Origin: Paramesorhizobium salinisoli
GTDB lineage: Bacteria > Pseudomonadota > Alphaproteobacteria > Rhizobiales > Rhizobiaceae
Assembly: GCF_003335045.1 (NCBI RefSeq)
Contig: NZ_QOZG01000007.1
Span: 124,001 to 188,000, forward strand
Length of the DNA: 64,000 nt
Direction of reading: 5' to 3'
The notes beneath the pieces are model-generated. The model searched no databases. It saw nothing but the letters and a program-made list of their open reading frames with translations, and was not told where the DNA came from. A program made the translations under genes and the position numbers. Positions 43,945 through 54,240 of this stretch are shown piece after piece. How positions within the stretch are numbered: position 1 is the first letter of the stretch; the number at the start of each line of letters is the position of its first letter.

Positions 43945-46122
43945 GTGATTATATCCGAGGTGCCGTCCGCCGGATCGCGGACATCAATGCCCCTGTTTCT
44001 GGCGCTTATCAAACGTCGGAAATACATGCTGACAATTCCGACGCTGGCGGGCCTGGGGATGGGGCTCGCCGGTTATTCGACAGCCCCTTGGAACTATGTC
44101 TCCGAAGCGGTGCTCGTGTTGGATGTCCGCCGCGTGCAGGCGCTGCCGACTGAATCAGTCGTCTCGCCGCTGCCACAGGACAGCCCGGTGCTGCGGACCG
44201 AACTCGACGTCATCAATTCGCGGATGATGGCGCGCAACGTGATCCGACGGCTAGAATCGCAAGGTGTGGCGGTTCTCACCGATCAACCGGCGAAAACGCT
44301 TGTTTCAAGCTGGATGGACCGCTTTCGCTATATTTTTGATGGTGCGGCCTATGCCCAGCTTGCAGCTGCTCCTGAAATCAACGAGCCGGAACTTTCCGCC
44401 ATCGAACGCAGGAAGACCGACATTCTCATTTCCAACCTGCGCGTGACGAATGACGGGCGCTCCTACACCATCTTCATCACCTACCGCGCACCGGATCCGG
44501 CCTATGCCGCGAAAGTGGCAAATGCATTCGGCGAGGCCTATCTGGCTCATCAGATCGAAGTCCAGCAGTCAGCGACCCGGCGCGTTAGCGACTGGCTGGG
44601 CGACAAGCTCGTTACATTGCGTTCCGATCTCGAAGCGTCGGAAAAGGCGGCGGAAAATTTCCGACAAAAGGCGGGCCTCGCAGAGGCCAATGGCGTGACG
44701 TTCCAGGCGCAGCGCGTCGCAGCACTCAATGCCGAGATCGTCGCCTCGACCGGTGCTCTATCGCTGGCTCAAGCGCGGCTGCAAACTGCAATGGTGCTCA
44801 GACAGGGGGACGATACCCCGGCGCTTGCAGAAATACTCGCTTCGCCGGCAATCCAGGCGCTGCGGCTGGAGGAGGCCAGGGTGGAACGGCGGCTTGCAGA
44901 GTTGCGATCCACGGGCGCGGTGAAAAGCGCAGAAATTCCTGCGTTGGCTTCCGAGCAGGCAGCGCTGAAAAAGCAGATAGGCACCGAGATCGACGAGATC
45001 ATCAAGAGCCTGTCCAATGAGATTGCCATCGCGCAACGCAGGCGCAATACCATGGAGGCCACTTTGCTGGAGGCGCAGAACGAGCTTTCCAGGGCGGATC
45101 AGGCTCAAGTCGAGGCAGCTCAGCTCGAGCGCGAAGCCAATGCCAATCGGGCAATCTACGAAAGTTATTTGACCCGATACAAACAGACGATCGAGCAGGA
45201 CGGCATAGCCGCGCCCGAAGCGCAGATGATCTCGATGGCGGAGCCTGCAAGCGCGCGGGCCAGCCCGCGTCTCATAACATGGCTGCTGCTCGGCTTCGGC
45301 ATTGGCGGCGTCGCCGCTGCCGCCGGCACGGCGTTTCGCGAAGCGACCGATGGAGCGCTGCGTGATTCCAAGGCGCTTGAAACCACAACCGGCGTACCTG
45401 TCGCGGCGATGGTTCCGCTGCTTTCACCGGCCGAAATGCAGGCTGTCAAGACATCTGCGCCGGATGCGAGTACCGCCTTCGGCCGCGCGTTAGGAGCGAT
45501 CTATGCATCGCTGCACACGGGACCCTCGATCGACCGGGGTAAGGCGATCGCCTTCCTGTCCGAAAGGGAAGGTGAAGGAAAATCCCTGCTGGTGGCTGGT
45601 CTCGCGCGCGCTCTGGCCGCCGCAGGGGTCAAAGTAGTGGTGGTCGACACCAATTTCCATTCGCCGCAAATGGCAAAGCAATTCGAGGTGAATCCGGCGT
45701 TCTTCATTGATGAAATAGTGAAATCCAACAGATCCGCTTCAGACATTATCTGCAATGACAGGATATCCGGCGTTAATATCGTAGCGGCGCAGCCAAAGGG
45801 CGTTCCTTCGCAAATCCTGCTCGCAGGCAAGCGTTTCCAAGGCCTCATCAGTGATCTGAAAGCCAGCCACGATGTCGTCCTGATCGATACGCTCGGCATC
45901 GAAGGCTCACCCGATGCACTGCTCGCGGCGGTTGCCGCGGACAGGACCATATTGGTGACGCGCGCCGATGCGGTGCATCTCGATGCCATCACCGTGGCGG
46001 TCCAGAACCTCTCGGCATGCGGACGCAAGCCGGAGGGCATCGTTCTCAACCGCGTACGTCCGCAGGGAAAACCAGGCGGCCTGGTCAGGCCGATGGCCGA
46101 TCTGCGCCGATTATTCGTCTGA
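43945..46122 (+). CDS. polysaccharide copolymerase/ATPase, ExoP/Wzc-like
   Basis: A 725-residue inner-membrane protein setting chain length and export of the polymer. Order: first membrane helix at about 30-50, Wzz domain, long coiled coil (about 200-420), second helix near 440-460, then a BY-kinase-like ATPase domain with Walker A LSEREGEGKSLL (about 536-547), A' VVVVDTNFHSP and Walker B DVVLIDT. The C-terminus RPMADLRRLFV lacks the tyrosine cluster used for Wzc autophosphorylation. The start is GTG at 43945 with GGGGAG 7 nt upstream. Confidence 0.88.
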   Translation: MIISEVPSAGSRTSMPLFLALIKRRKYMLTIPTLAGLGMGLAGYSTAPWNYVSEAVLVLDVRRVQALPTESVVSPLPQDSPVLRTELDVINSRMMARNVIRRLESQGVAVLTDQPAKTLVSSWMDRFRYIFDGAAYAQLAAAPEINEPELSAIERRKTDILISNLRVTNDGRSYTIFITYRAPDPAYAAKVANAFGEAYLAHQIEVQQSATRRVSDWLGDKLVTLRSDLEASEKAAENFRQKAGLAEANGVTFQAQRVAALNAEIVASTGALSLAQARLQTAMVLRQGDDTPALAEILASPAIQALRLEEARVERRLAELRSTGAVKSAEIPALASEQAALKKQIGTEIDEIIKSLSNEIAIAQRRRNTMEATLLEAQNELSRADQAQVEAAQLEREANANRAIYESYLTRYKQTIEQDGIAAPEAQMISMAEPASARASPRLITWLLLGFGIGGVAAAAGTAFREATDGALRDSKALETTTGVPVAAMVPLLSPAEMQAVKTSAPDASTAFGRALGAIYASLHTGPSIDRGKAIAFLSEREGEGKSLLVAGLARALAAAGVKVVVVDTNFHSPQMAKQFEVNPAFFIDEIVKSNRSASDIICNDRISGVNIVAAQPKGVPSQILLAGKRFQGLISDLKASHDVVLIDTLGIEGSPDALLAAVAADRTILVTRADAVHLDAITVAVQNLSACGRKPEGIVLNRVRPQGKPGGLVRPMADLRRLFV

Positions 46123-46142
46123 TCCGAAAAAGGAGCATCCTC

Positions 46143-47393
46143 ATGCGTGAGACTCGTGCGGCATTTTACATCCCGTCCATGGCGCTCAAAGGAACGTCGG
46201 CGCTGATAGGCCTTCTGTGGCTTGGATCGGTCGCGGCGCATGCGGCGGAAGCGGGCAGCTACAAAATCAACCCGAACGACGTTCTGCAGATTACGGTTTT
46301 CGGCCAGGCGGATCTCACAGGCCAATATCCGGTGGCGGTCGATGGCAGCCTGGGCTATCCTATCGTGGGCAATGTCGCGGTTTCCGGTCTCACCCCATCT
46401 GAGGTCGGTGAAAGGCTGGGAAAGGCTCTTGCGCAGCACATACCCGGCCTCGCCGTCACGGTTTCGATCGGCCAATATGCACCGGTATTCGTGCTTGGCG
46501 ATATCCGCACGCCGGGGAAATACGAATACCGGCCGGGAATGATCGCGCTCGAACTGCTGGCTTTGGGAGGCGGCGCGGGCAGGGGCGAAAGCCCGTCTGT
46601 GACTGCCGGCATGCAAATGATCTCGGCCCAGCAGGAATACGCTGACGTGCAATTGCAGGTGTTCGCGCTACAGGTAAGACGTGCGCGGACCGAAGCCGAA
46701 CTCGAAGGACATGTTTTCGAATACGCACTTCCCGCAACCGCAAATCAAGATGACGGCAATGCCCTGAAACAGCGCGTCATCGATGGTGAAAAGACGCTTT
46801 TCACCATCAGACGCAATACGCTGGCAGCCGAGGAGCGGGCGCTCGGTTCGCAGGTGGACAGCTTCTCCGATGAGATCAAGACGCTGCAGGCGAGCATCCG
46901 TCTGCACAATGACGAAATTGCGCTCCTCCAGGAAAACGTCAATTCGTCGAAGACGCTGGTCGATCGCGGACTTGCGGCGAAATCGAGCCTCAGGGAAATG
47001 GAACGCGAGCTTTCATCGACCCGGCGCGATGCGCTGGAGCTCGGCTCATTTCTCGCAAGGGCGCGGCAGAACCAGCTGGCGGTGCAACAGCGCATCGCAT
47101 CTCTGGGCGATGTCCGCAGGAACGAGTCCGCGGCGAGCCTTCAGGAGATCGATCTTAGTCTTGCCCGAATGAAACGGAAGAGCCAGTCGCTTCTCGAAAG
47201 CATGGCCGAGATCGCCCGATCATCGGGAAACGTGTCGTCGAGCGACATTGCCCGCAAAATGATCTTCACTGTACTTAGAAGCGATAATAACGGCTATCAG
47301 GAAATCGCCGGCAACGAACGCACTGAGATGAAACCCGGCGATATTCTGCGCGTCGAGTTCGATCTGTCAAAGCTGTCGGGACCGCGTTCTTAA
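46143..47393 (+). CDS. polysaccharide export protein, ExoF/Wza-like
   Basis: A 416-residue exported protein with a signal peptide to about residue 37 (GSVAAHAAE), a poly-export domain (YKINPNDVLQITVFGQADL, about 42-60), an SLBB-type domain (VFVLGDIRTPGKYEYRPGM) and a long coiled coil (about 210-350), then a beta-rich end. This is the ExoF arrangement of rhizobia rather than a lipidated Wza. It follows the copolymerase by 20 bp and would link it to the outer membrane. Confidence 0.86.
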   Translation: MRETRAAFYIPSMALKGTSALIGLLWLGSVAAHAAEAGSYKINPNDVLQITVFGQADLTGQYPVAVDGSLGYPIVGNVAVSGLTPSEVGERLGKALAQHIPGLAVTVSIGQYAPVFVLGDIRTPGKYEYRPGMIALELLALGGGAGRGESPSVTAGMQMISAQQEYADVQLQVFALQVRRARTEAELEGHVFEYALPATANQDDGNALKQRVIDGEKTLFTIRRNTLAAEERALGSQVDSFSDEIKTLQASIRLHNDEIALLQENVNSSKTLVDRGLAAKSSLREMERELSSTRRDALELGSFLARARQNQLAVQQRIASLGDVRRNESAASLQEIDLSLARMKRKSQSLLESMAEIARSSGNVSSSDIARKMIFTVLRSDNNGYQEIAGNERTEMKPGDILRVEFDLSKLSGPRS

Positions 47394-47406
47394 CGCCTCA
47401 AGACAT

Positions 47407-47427
47407 GGTGAGCCGTTTCGGCTCACC
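47407..47427. terminator. strong hairpin between convergent genes
   Basis: GGTGAGCCG and CGGCTCACC form a perfect 9-bp stem with a TTT loop in the 65-bp gap between the converging ExoF-like and fcl genes. It lacks a U-tract but is well placed as a bidirectional end signal. Confidence 0.55.
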
Positions 47428-47458
47428 CACTTCCACCAAAGAGGCTGCCGGTTCTCTG

Positions 47459-48460
47459 TCAGGCCATGGCTGCCATTTCGGGTTCCCCGATCGCGGCCAG
47501 CCAGCGGGCATAGAGATCACGGATGCCCTCCTCAAGGCGAATCCTGGCGCGCCAGCCCATTGCTTCCATGCGCGAGGCGTCAAGGCGCTTGCGCGGCGTG
47601 CCGTCGGGTTTGGTCGTGTCATAGACGAAACTTCCCCTGTAGCCGACGATTTCGGCAATGAGGCTTGCCAGATCGCGTATCGAAATCTCCTCGCCCGCAC
47701 CGATATTGACGTGTTCGCAACCGCTGTAAGCCTTCATGAGATACACGCATGCATCGGCCAGATCATCGACATGCAGGAATTCGCGTAGCGGCGTCCCCGT
47801 TCCCCACAGCATCACGCTTGGCGCACCGGTCACGTTCGCCTCATGAATCCGGCGGATCAGTGCCGGCAGGACATGCGAGGTTTCCGGATCGAAATTGTCA
47901 TTCGGACCATAAAGGTTCGTCGGCATGGCCGAGATGAAGCAATCGCCATACTGCCTGTTATAGAACTGCGCGAGCTTCATTCCCGCGATCTTGGCTATGG
48001 CATAGGCCTCGTTGGTCGCCTCAAGCGGTCCCGAAAGCAGCATATTCTCCCGGATCGGCTGGGGCGCATTGCGCGGATAGATGCAGCTCGACCCGAGCCA
48101 AAGGAGCTTCTGCACACCCGTTTCATGCGCGGCATGCATGATATTGCCGGCGATCATCATGTTCTCGTAAAGGAACTCGACGGGATAGCGCGCATTTGCG
48201 GCGATGCCGCCGACGCGGGCGGCTGCGACGAACACCACATCGGGGCGCTTCGCCCTCATCCAGCTTTCCGTGGGCGCTTGCCGGATCAGATCCACCTGCC
48301 CGTGCGGCACGGTCAGGACGGTGCAGCCTTCCCTTTCAAGACGCCGCACCAGCGCCGAGCCGACCAGACCCGTATGACCGGCGACAAAGACGCGTTTGCC
48401 GCGCAGAGGGAAATGCGCGTGTTCATCACCATGGCTCATATCACGTTCCAAGAAAATCAT
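47459..48460 (-). CDS. fcl: GDP-L-fucose synthase
   Basis: NADPH-dependent epimerase/reductase turning GDP-4-keto-6-deoxymannose into GDP-L-fucose. The 333-residue SDR protein has the Rossmann motif [12 protein letters not shown], the catalytic SSCIYP and the YAIAK pair. The ATG at 48460 has GGGAGG 9 nt upstream and overlaps gmd by 20 bp; an alternative ATG at 48439 lies just after the gmd stop. Gene order gmd-fcl supplies fucose to the polysaccharide. Confidence 0.93.
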   Translation of the reverse strand: MIFLERDMSHGDEHAHFPLRGKRVFVAGHTGLVGSALVRRLEREGCTVLTVPHGQVDLIRQAPTESWMRAKRPDVVFVAAARVGGIAANARYPVEFLYENMMIAGNIMHAAHETGVQKLLWLGSSCIYPRNAPQPIRENMLLSGPLEATNEAYAIAKIAGMKLAQFYNRQYGDCFISAMPTNLYGPNDNFDPETSHVLPALIRRIHEANVTGAPSVMLWGTGTPLREFLHVDDLADACVYLMKAYSGCEHVNIGAGEEISIRDLASLIAEIVGYRGSFVYDTTKPDGTPRKRLDASRMEAMGWRARIRLEEGIRDLYARWLAAIGEPEMAAMA

Positions 48461-49514
48461 TGCGTCCGACCTCCCTCATGATGTTGTGCAGATCCCGATC
48501 GACCATTTCCGTAACGAGATTTCCGAACGGCACCGAATGCTTCCAGCCAAGCCGCTCTCGCGCCTTGGAGGCGTCTCCCAAAAGGAAGTCGACTTCGTTC
48601 GGGCGGAAATAGCGCGGATCGATCTCGATGATTTCAGCACCGGTGCGGACATCGACCCCGACTTCATCGACGCCGCTTCCCATCCACTCGACCCTCGTGT
48701 CCACGGCCGCAAAGGCACGCTCGGCGAACTCGCGTACACTGTGGGTTTCTCCCGTCGCCAGGACATAGTCGTCCGGGTGTTCCTGCTGGAGAATCCTCCA
48801 CATGCCCTCGACATAATCGCGTGCATGGCCCCAGTCTCGCCTGGCGTCCAGATTGCCAAGCCTCAGCTTCTGCTGAAGCCCAAGGTGAATGGCGGCAACG
48901 GCGCGCGTGATCTTGCGCGTGACGAAGGTCTCTCCGCGCAATGGGCTCTCATGATTGAAAAGAATGCCATTCGAAGCATGAAAGCCGTAGGCTTCGCGGT
49001 AGTTGATCGTGATCCAATAGGCATAGAGCTTCGCCACCGCATAAGGACTGCGCGGGGCAAATGGAGTCGTTTCGTTCTGTGCAGTCGATGAGCTATTTCC
49101 AAATAGTTCCGATGTCGAGGCCTGGTAGAAACGGCAGGTTTTCGCAATGCCCATGATCCGCATCGCTTCCAGGAGCCTCAGCGGACCGAGCGCATCGGCA
49201 TTGGCGGTATATTCAGGCGTATCGAAACTGACCTGGACGTGGCTCTGTGCGCCCAGATTATAGATCTCGTCCGGCCTCACTTCCTGGATGATGCGGCAAA
49301 GGTTGGTCGCGTCCGTGAGATCGCCATAATGTAACGTGAATTTCACATCGCTCCCGTACGGATCCTGATAGAGATGATCGATGCGCCCCGTGTTAAACGA
49401 CGATGAGCGCCTTTTGAGGCCGTGAACCCGATATCCCTTCGACAGGAGCAGTTCGCTGAGATAGGCGCCGTCCTGTCCCGTCACGCCGATGATTAATGCG
49501 GTTTTTCCGGTCAA
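48441..49514 (-). CDS. gmd: GDP-mannose 4,6-dehydratase
   Basis: Converts GDP-D-mannose to GDP-4-keto-6-deoxymannose. The 357-residue SDR protein has [19 protein letters not shown] at the N-terminus, the catalytic Ser/Glu in STSELFG and the YAVAK pair. The start is TTG at 49514, with AGGAGG 6 nt upstream. It is first in the leftward gmd-fcl pair. Confidence 0.95.
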   Translation of the reverse strand: MTGKTALIIGVTGQDGAYLSELLLSKGYRVHGLKRRSSSFNTGRIDHLYQDPYGSDVKFTLHYGDLTDATNLCRIIQEVRPDEIYNLGAQSHVQVSFDTPEYTANADALGPLRLLEAMRIMGIAKTCRFYQASTSELFGNSSSTAQNETTPFAPRSPYAVAKLYAYWITINYREAYGFHASNGILFNHESPLRGETFVTRKITRAVAAIHLGLQQKLRLGNLDARRDWGHARDYVEGMWRILQQEHPDDYVLATGETHSVREFAERAFAAVDTRVEWMGSGVDEVGVDVRTGAEIIEIDPRYFRPNEVDFLLGDASKARERLGWKHSVPFGNLVTEMVDRDLHNIMREVGRNDFLGT

Positions 49515-49823
49515 GAATGCCTCCTCTTATCGGTTTGGGCCATGGCTACACACTCCCGGCGGAACGCCGCTCATCCCGCACCAGTCTCGGTTATTTTCAC
49601 AGGAGGCGAAATCGCTCCATTATGCGCATGGCGCTTCACCCGAGGGGGTAGGCAGGCGCGAAACAGCTGCTTGGCGGGATCAGCCTCCGTCTTTGCCGTA
49701 GCAGGAGGACACGCCTTAAGGGGTAGCGCATTGCGCGCGCGCGTAGGCCGCTAATGCCTTTGGCTTGCTTGTCCAGCCATCGTCCGTTCGGCAATTCTGG
49801 ACTGGAAAAACGGGGTTGGCTTT
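49515..49823. other. divergent intergenic region, 309 bp
   Basis: It separates gmd from the rightward glycosyltransferase operon and should hold both promoters. A GC-alternating tract (GCGCGCGCGC) lies near 49734-49743. No reading frame is convincing. Confidence 0.45.
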
Positions 49824-51086
49824 ATGAGAATCCTCTTTGCAAACCGCTATTTCCATCCCGACCAATCGGCCACGAGCCGGATGATTTCAAGCCTTGCCTT
49901 TTCCTTGGCGCGGGATGGGCTTGAGGTCGAAATTATCGCCGGCCGTCACTACTATAACCGCCCAAAAGAAGTGCTCCCGGCGGAGGAGATCATCAACGGC
50001 GTGCGGGTTCATCGGATATGGACCTCGGGTTTTGGCCGACGCTCGCTAGCCGGCCGGGCCGTCGATTACGCGACCTTTCATTTTTCCGCGATGACATGGT
50101 GGCTGCGCCATGCGCAGCGTGACGATATCTGCGTTGTGTGCACCGATCCGCCGCTTCTCGCGGTGAGCAGTACCCTGCCGATCAGGCTTCGCGGGGCAAA
50201 GCTCGTCAACTGGGTCATGGACCTTTTTCCAGAAACGGCGATGGAACTCGGCATGATGCGCGCCGACAATCTTTCGGGCAGGATTGCGCTGGCGCTGCGC
50301 AACTGGTCGATGCGACGCTCCGCTTTGACGATATGCCCCATCGACGCGATGGCACATCATCTGGCCGGCCAGGGTGTGGCAAGGGAGCATCTGAGTGTCG
50401 TTCATCACTGGTCCGACAAGAACGAGATCCAGCCGGTGCCGCGCAAGGAGAACGGACTGCGCAAGACGTGGGGATTGAGCCGTCACTTCGTCATCGGATA
50501 TTCCGGCAATTTCGGCCGGGCGCATGAATTCATGACCGTGCTCGACGCCGCCGAAAAGCTCATCGGCGTGAAGGGCATCCGTTTTCTCTTCATCGGCGAC
50601 GGACAGCAAAGGCCATTCGTCGAGGCCGAGGTCAGGCGCAGGGGCTTGAGCAACGTGGTTCTGAAGCCATTCCAGCCGGCGGAGAACCTGTCTGAAAGCC
50701 TGTGCGTGGCGGATCTGCATCTCGTATCGCTGCTCCCGCAACTCGAACATTGTATTGTGCCAAGCAAGTTCTACGGCGTTCTGGCGGCGGGACGGCCGAC
50801 CATCTTCATCGGCGATCCCGATGGGGAAATCGGTTCGTCGGTGCGTACATTCGAATGCGGCGAGGCCGTGAAACCGGGAGATGTCGCCGGGCTGATCGAT
50901 TTCATTCTGCGCTTGAAACATTCGCCCCTGCTCCGGGCCACCATGGGCAACAATGCGCGATATCTCATGGAAACCGCGTATTCACGTGAATATGGGACCG
51001 GCGTCTGGCATTCCGCGGTCGCTCGTCTCGCCGCATCGGACGAACTGGCTGGCGTACCGTCGCTGTCCAACGGGGGGCTGCGGTGA
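49824..51086 (+). CDS. glycosyltransferase family 4 (WcaI/WbuB-like)
   Basis: A 420-residue GT-B enzyme with the start MRILFANRYFHPDQSATSRM typical of WcaI/WbuB-type transferases, often fucosyl- or GlcNAc-transferases of colanic-acid-like polymers. The donor site is VPSKFYGVLAAGRPTIFIGD, where the usual E-x7-E is modified to KFYGVLAAGRP as in that subgroup. Its stop overlaps the next start (GTGA). It is near gmd/fcl, so a GDP-fucose donor is possible. Confidence 0.86.
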   Translation: MRILFANRYFHPDQSATSRMISSLAFSLARDGLEVEIIAGRHYYNRPKEVLPAEEIINGVRVHRIWTSGFGRRSLAGRAVDYATFHFSAMTWWLRHAQRDDICVVCTDPPLLAVSSTLPIRLRGAKLVNWVMDLFPETAMELGMMRADNLSGRIALALRNWSMRRSALTICPIDAMAHHLAGQGVAREHLSVVHHWSDKNEIQPVPRKENGLRKTWGLSRHFVIGYSGNFGRAHEFMTVLDAAEKLIGVKGIRFLFIGDGQQRPFVEAEVRRRGLSNVVLKPFQPAENLSESLCVADLHLVSLLPQLEHCIVPSKFYGVLAAGRPTIFIGDPDGEIGSSVRTFECGEAVKPGDVAGLIDFILRLKHSPLLRATMGNNARYLMETAYSREYGTGVWHSAVARLAASDELAGVPSLSNGGLR

Positions 51087-52333
51087 ACAAAAGCATCGTC
51101 GTCAGCCAGCTCGGCGCCAGGATGCATTATGCCGTGCCGCGCATTCTGGCGGGTGACGGACGGCTTGCGCATTTTTATACGGATATCTGCGCCACGAAGG
51201 GCTGGCCGCGGCTCTTGCAGGCGCTTCCGCCCCGCACGCTCCCTCTGGCAATCCGGCGGCTCGTCGGGCGTGTGCCCCATGATATTCCGCCGGACCAGAC
51301 AACCACCTTTCCATCCTTCGGGCTGCATTCCGCCATCAGGCGCCTTGCCGGAAAGACCCGTTCCGACGAAACGGCGAACGCGCTGTGGGCCGGTGAACGT
51401 TTCGGCACCCTCGTCGCTGCCGAAGGCTTCCACGATGCCGCCGGCATCTACGCCTACAGCGGAGAGGCGCTGGAACAGTTGAAAACGGCGCGCGCCCATG
51501 GGTTATGGACCGCCGTCGAGCAGATGATCGCCCCGCGCGAGGTGGTGGACCGGCTTGTCGGCGAGGAAGACGCGGCGTTTCCGAATTGGCAGTTGCCCGT
51601 CACGGACGATCCTTTTGCAGCAGCCTTCATCGCGCGCGAGCGAGCCGAATGGGCGCTTGCCGATGTCATCATCTGCCCGTCGGAATTCGTCCGTCGCCAT
51701 GTGATTGAAAGCGGTTGTCCCGCCGCGCGCGCCACCGTCATTCCCTATGGGATCGACAGCCGTTTCACCGTGGCGAAGCGCGCGCGTGAGCCGGGGCCTC
51801 TGCGGGTCCTGACCGCCGGAGAGATCTGCCTGCGCAAGGGCTCGCCCTATGTTCTGGAGGCTGCAAGACGCCTGCGTGGACGGGCGATCTTCCGCATGGT
51901 GGGTCCATGCACCGTGTTGCCCCAGGCGCGGGCCGCGCTGGAGGCCGCCGTCGATCTGAAGGGTGCAGTGCCGCGCAGCAGAATGCGGGAGCAATATGCC
52001 TGGGCGGATGTGTTCCTGCTGCCATCGATCTGCGAGGGTTCCGCGACGGTGGTCTACGAGGCGTTGGCGGCTGGACTGCCCGTTATCTGTACCGAGAACA
52101 CCGGCAGCGTGGTGCGGCACGGCACAGACGGCTTCATCGTCCCGATCCGCGATGTTGATGCGATCGTCGAGGCTTTGGAGCGATTGGCGGCCGCCCCGCG
52201 TCTGCATGGGGATATGATTGCAAATGCGCTTGCCCGTGCGGCGGAATTCACCTTGGAACACTATAGCCAGCGCCTGCTGGCGGCGCTCTCCGGCGTCCAC
52301 AGAAGCGAGGAGATTTTGCCATGTGCGGGATAG
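51083..52333 (+). CDS. glycosyltransferase family 4
   Basis: A 416-residue GT-B enzyme. The donor domain carries LLPSICEGSATVVYEALAAG, with the E-x7-E motif (EGSATVVYE), and VICTENTGSVVRHGTDGFIVP. GTG start at 51083; the stop lies inside the next gene, with a 13-bp overlap. It begins NKSIVVSQLGARMHYAVPRI. Donor unknown. Confidence 0.87.
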   Translation: MNKSIVVSQLGARMHYAVPRILAGDGRLAHFYTDICATKGWPRLLQALPPRTLPLAIRRLVGRVPHDIPPDQTTTFPSFGLHSAIRRLAGKTRSDETANALWAGERFGTLVAAEGFHDAAGIYAYSGEALEQLKTARAHGLWTAVEQMIAPREVVDRLVGEEDAAFPNWQLPVTDDPFAAAFIARERAEWALADVIICPSEFVRRHVIESGCPAARATVIPYGIDSRFTVAKRAREPGPLRVLTAGEICLRKGSPYVLEAARRLRGRAIFRMVGPCTVLPQARAALEAAVDLKGAVPRSRMREQYAWADVFLLPSICEGSATVVYEALAAGLPVICTENTGSVVRHGTDGFIVPIRDVDAIVEALERLAAAPRLHGDMIANALARAAEFTLEHYSQRLLAALSGVHRSEEILPCAG

Positions 52334-54240
52334 CCGGCATCGTTTCGCAGGATCGCACCGCAGCCGCCAGGGCGCTGCACAGGATGGTGGAGGCGCAGCG
52401 ACATCGCGGGCCGGACGGAAGCGGTGAAAGCATCGCGTGCTTCGGCAGTGGTGTCCTAGCGCTCGGTCACACACGGCTTGCCATTATCGATGTGTCGTCA
52501 GCCGGCGCGCAGCCGATGGTCCATCCTGCGACCGGCGACAGGCTCGTTTTCAACGGGGAGATCTACAATCACGGCCACCTGAGACACGAACTTGCGGCGC
52601 GCGGCTGCGTTTTCAGGGGGACGAGTGACAGCGAAACGTTGCTACACGCGCTCGTGGAATGGGGCCCGCAATGTATTGCTCGGCTTGAAGGCATGTTTGC
52701 CTTCGCGTTCCATCGCGCGGCGACGGGCGAATTGCTGCTCGCGCGAGATCCGCTAGGCATCAAACCGCTTTATCTGGCACCGGGCCTGACGAACGGGTGC
52801 GATCTTGTCTTCGCCAGCGAAGTGCGGGCGATCCTGCGCTGCGATCTCGTTGCACGGGAGATAAGCGTCAAAGGGTTGGCGGGGCTTCTTTCGTATGGCG
52901 CGGTGCAACACCCCTTCACCTTGTTCGAAACCATTCGTTCCTTTCCTGCGGGATGCTGGCAGCGCTTTCCAGCAGATGGGCGGGCAGATGATCCAATCCG
53001 CTTCTGGCAGCCCGCGCGTCCCGATCCGGCACGCGACATGATAACCACCCTTGCAGCTGTCAGGCAGACGGTGGATGCGGCAGTGCGCGATCATCTGGTC
53101 AGCGACGTTCCGCTCGGGCTGTTTCTGTCGTCGGGGCTCGACAGTTCCATCGTCGCCGGCACGGCCTCGCGTCATGTGCGAGATTTGCGCAGTTTCACCG
53201 TCGGCTTTGCCGACAATCCTGACATGAACGAGCTTGCGCTGGCCACCAGGACCGCAGAACTCTTCGGTCTTCACCACACGGAATGCCTCATCAATGGTGG
53301 CGATGCGCTCGATGCGGTGACCTCCTGGCTCGATGCGCTCGATCAGCCTTCCATCGACGGCCTGAATGTCTATGTCATTTCCAAGGCGGCGCGCGAACAT
53401 GGCATCAAGGTTGCCCTTTCCGGCCAGGGTGGCGACGAATTGTTCGGTGGTTATTCCACCTTCCGCGACGTACCGGTGCTTCACCGGATGATGCGTCCAG
53501 TCTCAGCGCTTCCGCCGGCGCTCCGCCGCCGCCTGGCCGAAATCGCGACCATAAACCGCTCAACCAGCACAAGGGCAAAGGCATCGGCTATCGCCAGCTG
53601 CGACGGCGATCTCATCAGCCTGTACATGCAGCGGCGGCGGCTGATGACGCCCACGCAGCTTCGCCGTCTCGGACTGGACCATATCGCGGCGGGTCTTACC
53701 GTGGATTTCCACGATCCCCGGGAAATCGACGCCCTATCCATCGAAGAGAAAGATCCTGTGTGGACAGTCTCGCTCCTGGAGAGCAGGTTTTATCTCGCCA
53801 ACATGCTTCTCAGGGACGGCGACGCCAACAGCATGGCGCACGGATTTGAAGTCCGGGTGCCATTTCTCGATCGCCGCCTACTCGATCTGACGGCCTCTAT
53901 CCCGGGGCATATCCGCCTTCCGGCCGATGGGAGCCCCAAGCATCTGCTGCGCGCGGCATTTCCCGATATCCTGCGGCCCGAACTTCTCTCGCAGCCGAAA
54001 TCCGGTTTCGCCTTGCCGATCGGGCGATGGATGACTGGTCCTCTCCTCGACATCTGCCGCAATGGTCTCGAAAGCCTGAAAGGCTGCGGTCTGCTGGCGC
54101 CCGCCGGAGTCGATGCGATCTGGGACACCTTCGCTGCTGAACCCGAGACGCCGGCCTGGTCACGCGCGTTCTTGTGCGCCGTGATCGGCCAGTATCTGCA
54201 ACGGGTGTGCGAACCGGCCGATATGAGATTGGCATCATGA
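52321..54240 (+). CDS. asnB: asparagine synthase (glutamine-hydrolysing)-like amidotransferase
   Basis: A 639-residue protein with an N-terminal class II glutaminase domain (nucleophile C2 in MCGIAGIVS, then QRHRGPDGSG) and a C-terminal ATP-pyrophosphatase domain with LFLSSGLDSSIVAG. All catalytic hallmarks are present. It lies between two glycosyltransferase genes with overlaps on both sides, and in such positions AsnB-like proteins usually amidate a uronic acid or other carboxyl group of the glycan rather than make asparagine. The UDP-sugar dehydrogenase at 14.4 kb could provide a uronic acid. Confidence 0.88.
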   Translation: MCGIAGIVSQDRTAAARALHRMVEAQRHRGPDGSGESIACFGSGVLALGHTRLAIIDVSSAGAQPMVHPATGDRLVFNGEIYNHGHLRHELAARGCVFRGTSDSETLLHALVEWGPQCIARLEGMFAFAFHRAATGELLLARDPLGIKPLYLAPGLTNGCDLVFASEVRAILRCDLVAREISVKGLAGLLSYGAVQHPFTLFETIRSFPAGCWQRFPADGRADDPIRFWQPARPDPARDMITTLAAVRQTVDAAVRDHLVSDVPLGLFLSSGLDSSIVAGTASRHVRDLRSFTVGFADNPDMNELALATRTAELFGLHHTECLINGGDALDAVTSWLDALDQPSIDGLNVYVISKAAREHGIKVALSGQGGDELFGGYSTFRDVPVLHRMMRPVSALPPALRRRLAEIATINRSTSTRAKASAIASCDGDLISLYMQRRRLMTPTQLRRLGLDHIAAGLTVDFHDPREIDALSIEEKDPVWTVSLLESRFYLANMLLRDGDANSMAHGFEVRVPFLDRRLLDLTASIPGHIRLPADGSPKHLLRAAFPDILRPELLSQPKSGFALPIGRWMTGPLLDICRNGLESLKGCGLLAPAGVDAIWDTFAAEPETPAWSRAFLCAVIGQYLQRVCEPADMRLAS

